From an uncultured Caryophanales bacterium (GTDB lineage Bacteria; Bacillota_I; Bacilli_A; RF39; UBA660), in assembly GCA_946628005.1 (NCBI GenBank), contig CAMOWA010000011.1:1-40385 (forward strand): a stretch of 40,385 nucleotides of DNA, read 5' to 3'. A program made the position numbers and the translations under genes. This document shows, piece by piece, positions 5,736 through 14,941 of this stretch. The notes beneath the pieces are model-generated. The model searched no databases, was not told the origin of the DNA, and worked only from the letters and a program-made list of their open reading frames with translations. Positions within the stretch are counted from its first letter, which is position 1, and every line of letters begins with the position of its first letter.

Positions 5736-6630
5736 AATGTACACTACTCGTAAACTGCTCAACAATATCTTTAATTTTATCTGTAACATTCCTTATCTTA
5801 TTAGCAGTAATTCCCTTCATAATCTTTTGATTAGAATATTTCATTTCTAAATCAAGAATCTCCTTTAAATATTGTATTAATTCTTGAAAAGCACCTTTTC
5901 TACCAACAATATTATCAAACCACTTTTTAATTTCTAAAACATCACCAGTTAATCTGAGTTTTTCTAAAGTAGATAAGAAAGTACGATTATTTAACAAATC
6001 ACGACACACATAAGTTTGTAAGGAATAAGCATCAGAATAATACTTATTATTTGTTTCATTATTAATAGCGTAAATAGTATTTTGAATAGAAAAATCATTA
6101 GACTTGAATTTCTTTATAATATTAATAATATCAGAAGTTTGCTTAGTATTAATAATCTCCTCTAATATATATGAATCTTGTTTTTTTATAAATGATAAAT
6201 TACTTTTATTATAAATACGAAAAGTTAAACCTGTACGAAGATATATATACTTATCTCTTACAATAATTTCATTTACATAAGAATTAATTGCATGATTAAA
6301 CTCATGTATCAAATTATCTAATAATTCTACTAAATGAATTTTATCATAATTTTGAATTACCATTACTTTCTTTGATAAATACTTGCCATTATGAAAAAAA
6401 AGAGAACTAGAATAAAATGCTCTTACATAACTACTTTTTTTATTACTATGTATAATTTGAATATCTCGAAAAACATCAAGAATTAACTTTTCATTAGAAA
6501 TACCATATTTTATAATAAAAGCCGGTATCATTAAATATAGTAAATGACTAATATTATTATCATAACCATATAAATTACAAATATCTTGTATTACCTTCTT
6601 TTCTCTTTCAATAATATCTTCACTATTCAT
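5734..6630 (-). CDS. HExxH putative zinc metalloprotease-like protein
   Basis: A 298-residue protein with HEFNH at 109-113 (the HExxH zinc-ligand and catalytic-Glu motif) inside a predicted helix, and an EE pair at 157-158 that could supply the third ligand in a gluzincin-like arrangement. There is no signal peptide or membrane segment, so it would act in the cytosol. The C-terminal third is helical. GGGGGAT precedes the ATG. The gene is the last of the long minus-strand run that starts at mraZ, 10 bases after the phospholipase-like gene. Family and substrate are not known. Confidence 0.6.
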   Translation of the reverse strand: MNSEDIIEREKKVIQDICNLYGYDNNISHLLYLMIPAFIIKYGISNEKLILDVFRDIQIIHSNKKSSYVRAFYSSSLFFHNGKYLSKKVMVIQNYDKIHLVELLDNLIHEFNHAINSYVNEIIVRDKYIYLRTGLTFRIYNKSNLSFIKKQDSYILEEIINTKQTSDIINIIKKFKSNDFSIQNTIYAINNETNNKYYSDAYSLQTYVCRDLLNNRTFLSTLEKLRLTGDVLEIKKWFDNIVGRKGAFQELIQYLKEILDLEMKYSNQKIMKGITANKIRNVTDKIKDIVEQFTSSVH

Positions 6631-6640
6631 ATATCCCCCA

Positions 6641-7402
6641 TTATAAATAATTACTTATTAAATCAGAATATTCCTCACAAAATGAATCAACAACATCTAC
6701 AACAAATCTTTCTAAATCATCTGGTTCAAAAATCATCATTTCATCAGTTATTTTATTTTTAAGTATCCTTTCAATTTTATCAAAAACATCATAAATCTTA
6801 GTTATTTTAATTTCTTCCACATAGCAATTATAAGAGTATTTTTTTACATATCTACGTAATAAATCCACATTGATTTTTAAATGATATTTATTTATTAAAA
6901 AAGAATCACACTTAGAATATTCCTTATATAACCCTTGACTACTTAATTTACTAAAAAAAGTTTTAGCTTTAAGTATTTTGTTATTTTTTAAGATTTTGAC
7001 ATAATAAAAATTATCTCTTTCATCTACTTCTTCCATTTCATAATTATAAAACTTAATTACTTTAGGAAGAAAAAACTTAAAATAATAATGATCTGTATAT
7101 AAATGAAAAAGATAAGCAAAAGTTTCAATATGTTCTTTAGAATCTTCCCTATATTTTTCTAAGAATATTCTTAAATGAGGATATTCTAAAATTTTATTCG
7201 TATTTTTTCTAAAATGAGTAACTCTTTTACTTTTTTGAATATTTTTTTTATTGACAAATTCATCTAATGTATAATCAATATCTACTTGTTTAATATCGGG
7301 AACAATATTTCCAATAATAAATTTTATTTGATCTTCATGAGAAATATTTAATTTTGAAAGTAATAGTTTTGCTGTTGTAATATGTCCAATATAAGATGGC
7401 AT
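6641..7402 (-). CDS. Zinc-dependent phospholipase C / S1-P1-like protein
   Basis: A 253-residue protein with the spaced His/Asp pattern of the zinc-dependent PLC/S1-P1 superfamily: H7 in YIGHITTA, D36 in GNIVPDI, H63 in THF, H91, and H100/D104/H105 in FHLYTDHYY. There is no signal peptide, unlike secreted phospholipases, so an intracellular hydrolase role is more likely. AGGAGGGGG precedes the ATG. It follows the SDR gene by 22 bases and precedes the HExxH gene by 10. The substrate cannot be predicted. Confidence 0.65.
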   Translation of the reverse strand: MPSYIGHITTAKLLLSKLNISHEDQIKFIIGNIVPDIKQVDIDYTLDEFVNKKNIQKSKRVTHFRKNTNKILEYPHLRIFLEKYREDSKEHIETFAYLFHLYTDHYYFKFFLPKVIKFYNYEMEEVDERDNFYYVKILKNNKILKAKTFFSKLSSQGLYKEYSKCDSFLINKYHLKINVDLLRRYVKKYSYNCYVEEIKITKIYDVFDKIERILKNKITDEMMIFEPDDLERFVVDVVDSFCEEYSDLISNYL

Positions 7403-7424
7403 AATCCCCCTCCTATTCTAATTT

Positions 7425-8204
7425 CTACACTCCCATCGTCAAAGTTTCTGGAAGAGTACTCCCTCCATCAATAACAATGCCCTGAGCAGTAATATAGCTA
7501 GCTTCATCACTTGCTAAGAAAGCACACAATTCCCCTAATTCTTCTATAGTTCCAAGTCTTTTCATTGGGATAGCTGAAGCAATTCCATCAACAACTGCCT
7601 CAGGATTATCAGGAGAAGAAAGACGAGCCATATTATCAACCATAGGTGTATGAATATAACCAGGCATAATAGCATTAACTCGAATATCATCACTAACAAC
7701 TTCAGCAGCTAAGCTCTTAGTAAATCCTAAAATTGCAGCTTTTGTAGTAGCATAAGCAACCTCTCCACTATCAGCAACCATAGGACCAGTAACACTTGAT
7801 AAATTAACAATAGATGCATGATGATTTTTCATAAAAGGTAAAAATGCTTTAGTAACATTCCACGTACCTAAAATATTAATATCAAAATGATAATCTCTAT
7901 CCTCATCTGACATATCTAAGAACTTAACAAGTTTACACACTCCTGCGTTATTTACCAAGATATCAACTCTACCAAATTTAGAAGAAATTTCTGAAGCAAT
8001 TTCTAAAAGTCTACTCTTATCCCTTATATCTACCCTATAACCGAATACATTTGAATTATTTAAAGTAGAAATAGTATCATCTATTTGATTTGAATAGTCT
8101 AAAATAATAACCTTAGCCCCATACTTTAAAAAGACTTTTACAATTCCAAGCCCATTTCCCATTGCTCCACCAGTTACAACAGCAATTTTTCCATCTAATT
8201 TCAT
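7425..8204 (-). CDS. SDR-family oxidoreductase
   Basis: A 259-residue classical short-chain dehydrogenase. It has the cofactor-binding glycine motif TGGAMGNGLGI near residue 11, NNAG near 87, the SSVTG serine, the YATTKAA catalytic Tyr/Lys, and a C-terminal YITAQGIVIDGG typical of the FabG/UcpA group. D at the end of the second strand (ILDYS) suggests NAD(H) preference. Length is typical. It begins 1 base after the tag stop codon (tag ends at 8206), so the two are coupled. The substrate cannot be assigned; 3-oxoacyl-ACP reductase is one possibility, but no fatty-acid genes are nearby. Confidence 0.85.
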   Translation of the reverse strand: MKLDGKIAVVTGGAMGNGLGIVKVFLKYGAKVIILDYSNQIDDTISTLNNSNVFGYRVDIRDKSRLLEIASEISSKFGRVDILVNNAGVCKLVKFLDMSDEDRDYHFDINILGTWNVTKAFLPFMKNHHASIVNLSSVTGPMVADSGEVAYATTKAAILGFTKSLAAEVVSDDIRVNAIMPGYIHTPMVDNMARLSSPDNPEAVVDGIASAIPMKRLGTIEELGELCAFLASDEASYITAQGIVIDGGSTLPETLTMGV

Positions 8205-8205
8205 A

Positions 8206-8757
8206 TTAATTATCCTCTCTTTCTAAACTTTTAAAACAATCAGAATCATGAGAAAAAATAATACCAATTGCTTGTAAATAGGAATAAATAATTGTACTTC
8301 CAACAAATTTCATTCCTCTACTAATTAAATCTTTTGAAATAGAATCAGATAAATCATTAGTAGTACAATTCCTTTCTATAATAACTTTACCATTAGTAAA
8401 ATTAAGTAAATAATTAGAAAAACTTCCAAACTCTTTTTGAATACTTTTAAAAACTTTAGCATTTTCTATACTAGCCTTAATTTTTAAACGATTCCGTACA
8501 ATTGAAGAATTTTCTCTTAATTCAGCAATTTTATCATCATCATACAAAACAACTTTATCAATATCAAAATAATCATAAGCCTTACAAAAAGCATCTCTTT
8601 TATTTAAAATACATTCCCAAGAAAGTCCAGCTTGAAAAGATTCTAGAATAAGCATTTCAAATAAATATTGTTCATCTAAACATAAAACTCCCCACTCCTG
8701 ATCATGATAAGTAACATACTTTTCATTTTTTAAATTACACCAACTACATCTATTCAT
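8206..8757 (-). CDS. tag: DNA-3-methyladenine glycosylase I
   Basis: A 183-residue Tag protein removing 3-methyladenine from DNA in base excision repair. It begins with RCSWC, and the predicted zinc ligands are C4, H18, H170 and C174. The HDQEWGV segment and the ESFQAGLSWECILNKR helix-hairpin region with E39 are diagnostic. The binding site AAAGGAC overlaps the end of the preceding gene. Its placement in a division-gene operon is not usual in model Firmicutes. Confidence 0.93.
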   Translation of the reverse strand: MNRCSWCNLKNEKYVTYHDQEWGVLCLDEQYLFEMLILESFQAGLSWECILNKRDAFCKAYDYFDIDKVVLYDDDKIAELRENSSIVRNRLKIKASIENAKVFKSIQKEFGSFSNYLLNFTNGKVIIERNCTTNDLSDSISKDLISRGMKFVGSTIIYSYLQAIGIIFSHDSDCFKSLEREDN

Positions 8758-8766
8758 ATTAGTCCT

Positions 8767-9294
8767 TTATCTTGATTTAGCAAGTATATTAGCCTGAAAA
8801 GAAAAACTCTTGGTAGAAACAGGTAATGTAGAAGGCATGTAATAGGCTGTTACTTTATATTCTATTTCTTCTTTAGGAGGAATAATCTTTCCCTTTAAAT
8901 CAGTGGTGGTAACCTCAACTGAAGCAATTTGTTTTTTAAAATCACTATTTACATAATCAGGAGATAATATAACATCAACTATTTCACAAGATGTATCACT
9001 ATTATTTTTAATAGTCGCTAAAAAAGTTATTTCATCATGAATAGAAGATAAAGAAAAATCAAAATTTAAACCCATTTTTTGATTAATAATCTCTGCTTTT
9101 CCAAAAGGTTCTTTAGAAGAACCTTTTACAGAGCTAGACTTCTCTACATTTTCAAAATTAACTTGAAAAACGAAATCAGCTTCCTTCTCTTTTTTTAACT
9201 CAATAGAAAGAATAGAAAATCCAATACATAAAACAATAATAGTAGTACATAAAATTACAATAATATTATTACGAACATTAATTTTATTTAACAT
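8767..9294 (-). CDS. Membrane-anchored extracytoplasmic protein, unknown function
   Basis: A 175-residue protein with a single N-terminal membrane segment (about 11-33) and no cleavage site evident. The outside domain looks beta-sandwich-like (alternating hydrophobic strands, KNNSDTSCEIVDVILSP, PPKEEIEYKVTAYYM). This could be an Ig-like fold, resembling the TasA/CalY-like style of small Gram-positive surface proteins, but the similarity is weak. It directly follows the PBP gene by 10 bases, so a cell-wall-related role is possible by context only. Confidence 0.6.
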   Translation of the reverse strand: MLNKINVRNNIIVILCTTIIVLCIGFSILSIELKKEKEADFVFQVNFENVEKSSSVKGSSKEPFGKAEIINQKMGLNFDFSLSSIHDEITFLATIKNNSDTSCEIVDVILSPDYVNSDFKKQIASVEVTTTDLKGKIIPPKEEIEYKVTAYYMPSTLPVSTKSFSFQANILAKSR

Positions 9295-9304
9295 AAAATT
9301 CCCC

Positions 9305-11452
9305 CTATTCTATTGTATATTTAGGCATAAGAGATAAATTAATTTCCATTCCCTCTGTTATAGGAGTTCCCTCGGGAATAGATTGATTAACAACATATCC
9401 AACTCCATCTAGATTTACCTTAACATTTAATTGTTCTAAAATACTCTTTGCCACTTTAGAAGAAAGTCCTAATACATTAGGAATAGTAATATTAGAATCA
9501 TTCGTAATTAAATAAACAACATCTCCTGATGTGATTATATCATTTGCATATGGAGTCTGTCTCATAACTTTATCTCCATTTCCTAACAAAATATATCTTA
9601 CTCCATTTGCTTGTAATAAAGTAGTAACTTTTTCCACTTTTTGATTGATAAAATTATCTACTTTATAATCTTGAATAACTAAACTTGAGGTATCAGAATC
9701 TTGATTACCAAAATACTTTGAGATGTTAGTCACAATTTCTTTTACTGTATTACTAACTGGTTTTTGACTACCACCACTAGGTTTAGCAACAGACGCATAA
9801 ATAATAATTTGAGGATTGCTTTTTGGATAAATACCTGAAAAAGATGAAATAATATCTTCTTTTCCAGAAAGATACCCCCCTCTTTTCTCATTAGCAATCT
9901 GAGCAGTTCCAGTCTTTCCTATTAATTCTCCACTATCAATGCGATATCCACTACCAGTATTTCCAATACCATTAACACAATCACTCATTAATTCAATCAT
10001 TTTTTGGACAGTTGTAGTAGAAGCAACTCTCTCTAATTCTTCTCTTTTATTATCTAAAACAACTTCACCAGTATCTGAATTAACTATTTTTGATACGATA
10101 AATGGTTTTAAAAGCATCCCATCATTAGTAAGAGGAGTCATAGCTTTAACATTTTGAATTGGAGTAGTAGTAATACCTTGACCAAAACCAGCATTATATA
10201 TTTCAGTTTCATATTTAAATTCTAGATTACCCTTAGATTCGTTAGGTAACTCAATACCACTCTTTCTGCCAAATCCAAGTTTTCTAAAATATTGACGAAG
10301 CATAACACTAGACATATGCCTATTAATAATATTTATAACCCCAACATTACTACTCATAGCATATCCTTTATCAAAACTAATAACACCCCAACCATTACGA
10401 TTCCAATCTCCTATTTCAGTTCCATCGGATGTAGTATAGACACCAGACTTATAAGTTTCACTACCATTATAAACACCATTTTCCATAGCAGCCATATAAG
10501 TAAATGTTTTCATTGTACTTCCTGGCTCATAAGGAGATGATATCAATAAATCTAAATAATTAGTTATATTTCTTTTATTAGGATCAAACGAAGGAGAAGC
10601 AGAAGTAGCAAGAATTGCCCCAGTCTTAGCATCCATAATAGTTACAGTAAACCATTGCCAATCATATTCCTTATCGGCATTATGCATAGCTTGTTCAACA
10701 AAAAACTGAATATTAGAGTCAATCGTTAAATAGATATCTTTTCCTTGTACAGCATCTTTTACTTCAATAGGAGTATTTGGTATCTTATATCCTTGCAAAT
10801 CCTTTTGATATCTACTATAACCATCCTCTCCTTTTAATAATTCATTGTATTCCTTTTCAATACCCATTTCACCTTTAATGGTATTATCCTCATCACTAGA
10901 CTCTTTTGTATAACCAATTGTATAAGAGGCAAAATCTCCTTTAGGATAATATCTTTTAAAGCTTTCATAAAAAGCAAGTCCCGGTAAATTTAAATCATCT
11001 ATTTGTTTCTTTACTAATTCTGATAATCCCTTACCTTTTACACCAAACTCTGTTTGATAAACATTTTCTTTACTTAAATATCTTAAAACCTCAGCCTCTT
11101 CCATTCCTAAAATAGGAGCAAGTTTTCTAGCAGTATCTTCTTTATCAACTACATGCTGAGGCTTTTTCTTATTAGTCGTCCTTTTAGGATCCAAATATGC
11201 AATCAATTTATAAGAGGAAACATTTTGAGCTAGAATATCACCATTTACAGAATAAATAGAACCTCTTTTAGCCGATACCACATCTGTTTTAGTAGTTCTA
11301 CGACTCGCTAATTCTTGTAAATTAACACCATCTATTTCTTTAGAAGTAGCAATTTGAGATACTCTACCAATCATAAGACAAAACAAAAAAAGAGAAATTA
11401 CTATAAATAATTTCGAATATTTAATACTATTTTTTCTCTTTTTTGACTTCAA
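9305..11452 (-). CDS. ftsI: Class B penicillin-binding protein with PASTA domains (FtsI/SpoVD-like)
   Basis: A 715-residue septal transpeptidase candidate. It has a cytoplasmic basic tail, a membrane anchor (about 14-32) and a dimerisation domain beginning RRTTKTDVVSAKRGSIYS. In the transpeptidase domain, S312-T-M-K315 is the SxxK nucleophile motif, SSN is at 367-369 and KTG at 513-515. Two PASTA-like repeats (about 596-655 and 656-715) end the protein. Class B enzymes of this type cross-link peptidoglycan with FtsW-family partners. It follows an ftsL-like gene by 15 bases in the classic mraZ-rsmH-ftsL-pbp order. The PASTA pair is as in B. subtilis PbpB and related SpoVD proteins; which of the two it serves cannot be told. 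Confidence 0.93.
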   Translation of the reverse strand: MKSKKRKNSIKYSKLFIVISLFLFCLMIGRVSQIATSKEIDGVNLQELASRRTTKTDVVSAKRGSIYSVNGDILAQNVSSYKLIAYLDPKRTTNKKKPQHVVDKEDTARKLAPILGMEEAEVLRYLSKENVYQTEFGVKGKGLSELVKKQIDDLNLPGLAFYESFKRYYPKGDFASYTIGYTKESSDEDNTIKGEMGIEKEYNELLKGEDGYSRYQKDLQGYKIPNTPIEVKDAVQGKDIYLTIDSNIQFFVEQAMHNADKEYDWQWFTVTIMDAKTGAILATSASPSFDPNKRNITNYLDLLISSPYEPGSTMKTFTYMAAMENGVYNGSETYKSGVYTTSDGTEIGDWNRNGWGVISFDKGYAMSSNVGVINIINRHMSSVMLRQYFRKLGFGRKSGIELPNESKGNLEFKYETEIYNAGFGQGITTTPIQNVKAMTPLTNDGMLLKPFIVSKIVNSDTGEVVLDNKREELERVASTTTVQKMIELMSDCVNGIGNTGSGYRIDSGELIGKTGTAQIANEKRGGYLSGKEDIISSFSGIYPKSNPQIIIYASVAKPSGGSQKPVSNTVKEIVTNISKYFGNQDSDTSSLVIQDYKVDNFINQKVEKVTTLLQANGVRYILLGNGDKVMRQTPYANDIITSGDVVYLITNDSNITIPNVLGLSSKVAKSILEQLNVKVNLDGVGYVVNQSIPEGTPITEGMEINLSLMPKYTIE

Positions 11453-11467
11453 AATATCACATCCTAA

Positions 11468-11767
11468 TTAGTTATCCTCAACAACTGACTTTATATTACT
11501 ATTATTATAACTCAATCCTTGTTCTTCTGCAACTTCTTGAATTTTTGTTAAGGATGCTAATTCATCAATTGTCATTTCTAATGATTCATTTGTTTTCTTT
11601 TGCTTTTCAATCTCTTTCTTTTGTTTTTCTACTTCAAAATTAATTTTAGAAAGCGTTGCTTTTGAAAAAACAATACAGATAGGAGAAGCCAATAACAAAA
11701 TAATAGCAAAAGAATATAACAATTTTTCAAACTTAGACATTTTTACTTTTTTCTTTACTTTTTTCAT
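11468..11767 (-). CDS. ftsL: FtsL-like septum protein
   Basis: A 99-residue bitopic protein: basic N-terminus, one membrane segment (about 16-35), then a lysine/glutamate-rich coiled coil (about 45-75) and a short tail (KIQEVAEEQGL, as in FtsL). FtsL bridges FtsQ/DivIB and the septal PBP. Sequence conservation in this family is low, so the call rests on size, topology and position between rsmH and the PBP gene, which is the canonical order. Confidence 0.8.
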   Translation of the reverse strand: MKKVKKKVKMSKFEKLLYSFAIILLLASPICIVFSKATLSKINFEVEKQKKEIEKQKKTNESLEMTIDELASLTKIQEVAEEQGLSYNNSNIKSVVEDN

Positions 11768-11776
11768 ATTTCCCTC

Positions 11777-12706
11777 CTATTTTATTCTTTGTATAACCCT
11801 AAGTTTAGCACTTCTTGCTCTAGGGTTTTCTTCTATTTCTAAATTGCTAGGTAAGATTGGTTTAGTAGTAACCAAAGAAAAATCTGGTAAATACTCATTA
11901 GGAATATTAGGCATACCTTTTAATTTAGGATCTACCATACATTTTTCTTTAAAATAATTTTTTACCAATCGATCTTCTAAAGAATGGAATGTTATAACTG
12001 CAACCCTACCTCCAACTTTCAATAATGAAAGAGCTTGTTCCAATGCCGGCTCAATAACATCTAATTCATGATTTACTTCAATACGAATTGCTTGAAAAAT
12101 TTGTTTTGCCGGATGCTTATCCAAGCGAAATTTCATAGGTACTGCACTTTTTACTATATCAACTAATTCTAATGTAGTCTCAATTGGTTTATTATCACGA
12201 TACTCAACAATCTTTTTAGCAATATTATTAGCAAATTTATCTTCACCATATTTTTTAAATATTCTACTTAATTCATCCTTAGTATAAGTGTTAACAACAT
12301 CATAAGCAGATAGATTTTGACTCTGATCCATTCTCATATCAAGTTTAGCATCTTGATGATAAGAAAAACCTCGTTCTTTGTCATCTAACTGTGGAGAGGA
12401 AACTCCTAAGTCAAATAAAACACCATCTACTTTTTCTACACCTAATTCTAATAATTTTTCTCTCATATTAAAAAAATTACTTTTTATGATAGTGAAGTTA
12501 GTACCAATCTTAGAGAGACGACTGGTACTATGCCGAATTGCTTCACTATCTTGGTCAAAGGCGAATAAGTAACCCTTTTTTATTCTATCCAAGATGTAAC
12601 TACTATGTCCTCCATAGCCTAGTGTAGCATCTACTATTATATCATTATCTTTCAAATTTAGGGAGGAAATTGCTTCCTGTAATAATACACTTTTATGTTT
12701 TTCCAT
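11777..12706 (-). CDS. rsmH: 16S rRNA m4C1402 methyltransferase
   Basis: A 309-residue RsmH (MraW): KHKSVLLQEAI at the start, the SAM-binding VDATLGYGGHS motif (25-35), LFDLGVSSPQLDDKERGFSY, VITFHSLEDRLVK and the C-terminal NPRARSAKLRVIQ are all family hallmarks. It methylates N4 of C1402 in the 30S P site. The start overlaps the mraZ stop codon by one base (TAA/ATG), so translation is coupled. Confidence 0.97.
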   Translation of the reverse strand: MEKHKSVLLQEAISSLNLKDNDIIVDATLGYGGHSSYILDRIKKGYLFAFDQDSEAIRHSTSRLSKIGTNFTIIKSNFFNMREKLLELGVEKVDGVLFDLGVSSPQLDDKERGFSYHQDAKLDMRMDQSQNLSAYDVVNTYTKDELSRIFKKYGEDKFANNIAKKIVEYRDNKPIETTLELVDIVKSAVPMKFRLDKHPAKQIFQAIRIEVNHELDVIEPALEQALSLLKVGGRVAVITFHSLEDRLVKNYFKEKCMVDPKLKGMPNIPNEYLPDFSLVTTKPILPSNLEIEENPRARSAKLRVIQRIK

Positions 12707-13143
12707 TAAAAGCTCACACTCTCATCAAATAAATTTTCGGCTATATCTGACATATTTTCTTTCGTAGAATCAAAGAAACTCATCCATTCATCAAGAGCCC
12801 ATATTTCTAATCTGTCTCCTGTTCCAATAATTACGCATTCTTTTTCTAACTTTGCATATTGAACTAATGGAGCTAAAATATTAATCCGTCCTTGTTTATC
12901 TAATTCTACGTTCGTAGCGCCTGACATAAAGAAACGATTAAAAGTTCTCGCATCTTTTTTAGTAAAAGGTAAAGCATTAAGTTTAGTAGTAATCATATCC
13001 CATTTCTCATTTGAGTATACAAATAAACAATTATCAATTCCACGAGTAACAATAAAATTATTACCTAGTTCTTCACGAAACTTAGCTGGAATAATAATTC
13101 TACCCTTTTCATCAATTGTATGGTGATATTCTCCTATAAACAT
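12706..13143 (-). CDS. mraZ: Transcriptional regulator MraZ
   Basis: A 145-residue SpoVT-AbrB-fold protein with the two conserved halves: [20 protein letters not shown] and [18 protein letters not shown]. The start is set at the ATG of MFIGEYHHT, which is the family's usual N-terminus and has GGGGG 6 bases upstream; the GTG four codons earlier would overlap that site. MraZ represses its own dcw operon by binding repeated GTGG-type boxes, and four such boxes lie directly upstream. Confidence 0.96.
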   Translation of the reverse strand: MFIGEYHHTIDEKGRIIIPAKFREELGNNFIVTRGIDNCLFVYSNEKWDMITTKLNALPFTKKDARTFNRFFMSGATNVELDKQGRINILAPLVQYAKLEKECVIIGTGDRLEIWALDEWMSFFDSTKENMSDIAENLFDESVSF

Positions 13144-13148
13144 ATAAT

Positions 13149-13215
13149 CCCCCACTTTTTACCACTATCTACCACTACTTACCCATATAATACAAAAAAC
13201 AAGAATTATTGTAAA
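13149..13215 (-). promoter_or_regulatory. mraZ promoter with four-box MraZ operator
   Basis: On the minus strand: TTTACA (13210-13215), a 17-base spacer and TATTAT (13187-13192), then ATGGGT, AGTGGT, AGTGGT and AGTGGG boxes spaced exactly 10 bases apart (13149-13186). They end just ahead of the ATG and include the likely Shine-Dalgarno sequence. Tandem TGGG/GTGG boxes are the known MraZ binding pattern. Confidence 0.75.
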
Positions 13216-13255
13216 GATAGATTAAACTATTTTTTTAAATGTTTACAATTAATTG

Positions 13256-13281
13256 ACAAAAAAACAGTATAAAAATATACC
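13256..13281 (-). terminator. Rho-independent terminator after the HAD gene
   Basis: CGGTAT and ATACTG (one G-T pair) form a stem around an AT-rich loop, followed by seven T residues on the minus strand. It separates the HAD gene from the mraZ promoter. Confidence 0.65.
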
Positions 13282-13284
13282 GTC

Positions 13285-14004
13285 TTATAAAACTCTTTGT
13301 AAATCTTTAAATTCAGTTATTGTAGCATCCGAACAATTAATAATATTCATTATCTCTTCTGTAATATTTTCAGGTAATAATCCATATTTTAGATAAATAT
13401 TTTTAAGTCCTAAACTTTTACTAGGCACATCTACTAAAGAATCTCCTACATGACAAATATATCTAGGATCAAAACCAATATTTCTATAAAACCTATCAAA
13501 ACCATATTTATGTTTTAAAGAGAAATTGTCAGAAGCATAAACTTTTGAAAAATACTTATCCAAATGATGTATTTGTAATTTTTTAATTGCTTGATCATAA
13601 AACCAATTCGTAAAACAAAATAATTTCTCATATTTTTTATATAAATATTCCAATGTTTCAATACAATCTTCTGTAATATAAGTATAATCAGCTTCTCTTT
13701 TAAACATAGCTTCAACTAACTCATAGCCACTTCTATGATGGAGTCTAAGAGCATCCACATTATCTTCCAAGCACCAACTGTAATTGTGAATACCATAATC
13801 ACCAGAAATCATTCCAATTAATTCTCTATCATGCATAGCTTTAAAGATTTGTCCTTTCATTTCATCAGAATAACTAATTCCAAGCTCTTTTAAAGATAAT
13901 TCAAAAAATTCATCAATATTCTTCCATCTAGTAATTGTTTCATCAATATCAAAACTAATACACTCTATATCAACAAAATGATTACTTATAGATAAAACTA
14001 TCAA
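13285..14004 (-). CDS. HAD-superfamily hydrolase
   Basis: A 239-residue phosphatase-like protein: motif I FDIDETI (D19, D21, T23), motif II in KLFCFTNW, a lysine-containing segment (SLKHKYG), and motif IV HVGDSLVDVPSK. The helical cap insertion (about 25-120) is typical of subfamily I HADs. There is no upstream ATG; the start is a TTG with AGGATGTGA 5-7 bases ahead, and the next in-frame Met would cut off motif I. Nearest relatives are phosphoglycolate-phosphatase-like enzymes; substrate unknown. Confidence 0.8.
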   Translation of the reverse strand: MIVLSISNHFVDIECISFDIDETITRWKNIDEFFELSLKELGISYSDEMKGQIFKAMHDRELIGMISGDYGIHNYSWCLEDNVDALRLHHRSGYELVEAMFKREADYTYITEDCIETLEYLYKKYEKLFCFTNWFYDQAIKKLQIHHLDKYFSKVYASDNFSLKHKYGFDRFYRNIGFDPRYICHVGDSLVDVPSKSLGLKNIYLKYGLLPENITEEIMNIINCSDATITEFKDLQRVL

Positions 14005-14035
14005 TATATCACATCCTATAGATTAACATAAAATA

Positions 14036-14857
14036 CTATTTTCTAGAATAAGTCTTTGGCCTTTCATCCTCTAAATTAGTTTCAGAACGACTTATAGAAT
14101 CAATATAAGAATCTAAAAAAGCATCTACATAAGTATTATTACTTTGAGATACATTTTGATTACTCAAATTATTGCTAGAAATCTTTGAATTTTTATCGTT
14201 AGATATCTTTGAAGGTTTACTCTTGTTTTTATTTTTAGAAATCATTTCCTCATAAAAACAATTATCAAAACTAATCTTATTAATATCAATTCTAGTCTTA
14301 TTATAATCTTTACATAATTTAAACAATTTTACGAAGTATGAAATAGCAATAATAGCGGAAACTCCACCAAAGGCTCCTACACAAAATAAAAATGAAGATA
14401 TATTTATAAAATCATGAACTAATAAAGACAAACAAAATAATAAAAGAGACAAAATCAAAGAATTAGTATTTTGATTAATTTTCTTATCCAAATCTTTTTC
14501 CTTTTTTTCTAAATTTTCTTGTTTTCTTTTGTTTTTGTTATAATTATTTTCAATACTATTATTATTAGAAGAAGACAAATCAATAGATGAAGTTTTTTCT
14601 ACATGTTTAAGAAAATCTTTCGCACTTCTTCCATTTACTAGAGAAGATTCCAAATAAAAAAACGATAAAATAGCATAAAGAAATAATAAAGGAGATGATT
14701 GAATAAAAAAAATAACAAAACATCCCATATTCATAATAAAACACATAAAGGAAAAGTTAGCAGATTTTAAATCATCTTTCAGATGTTTTTTTACTTCTTC
14801 AACCTTTTTCTCATAACTAATATCTTTTTCAAAAATATCTTTTAACCAATCACTCAT
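14036..14857 (-). CDS. Membrane protein, unknown function
   Basis: A 273-residue protein with two hydrophobic hairpins: about 34-70 (FSFMCFIMNMGCFVIFFIQ and LLFLYAILSFFYLE) and about 133-175. Between them is a charged coiled-coil stretch (NKRKQENLEKKEKDLDKKIN). The C-terminal 60 residues are low-complexity Ser/Asn/Lys. It has its own promoter and a GGGGG site before the ATG, and is followed by the HAD gene after 31 bases. Not recognised. Confidence 0.55.
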   Translation of the reverse strand: MSDWLKDIFEKDISYEKKVEEVKKHLKDDLKSANFSFMCFIMNMGCFVIFFIQSSPLLFLYAILSFFYLESSLVNGRSAKDFLKHVEKTSSIDLSSSNNNSIENNYNKNKRKQENLEKKEKDLDKKINQNTNSLILSLLLFCLSLLVHDFINISSFLFCVGAFGGVSAIIAISYFVKLFKLCKDYNKTRIDINKISFDNCFYEEMISKNKNKSKPSKISNDKNSKISSNNLSNQNVSQSNNTYVDAFLDSYIDSISRSETNLEDERPKTYSRK

Positions 14858-14883
14858 TGCTTTTCCCCCATTAATCAGTGCAT

Positions 14884-14912
14884 ATTGTACTACAAAATCA
14901 AGTAAAAGTAAA
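14884..14912 (-). promoter_or_regulatory. Promoter for the membrane protein/HAD unit
   Basis: TTTACT (14907-14912), a 17-base spacer and TACAAT (14884-14889) on the minus strand, just downstream of the yqeH terminator. Confidence 0.5.
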
Positions 14913-14913
14913 G

Positions 14914-14941
14914 AAAAACATGCTAAAGGGCATGTTTTTTA
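14914..14941 (-). terminator. Terminator of yqeH
   Basis: The AACATGC/GCATGTT stem with a T-rich tail begins at the yqeH stop codon. Confidence 0.65.
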
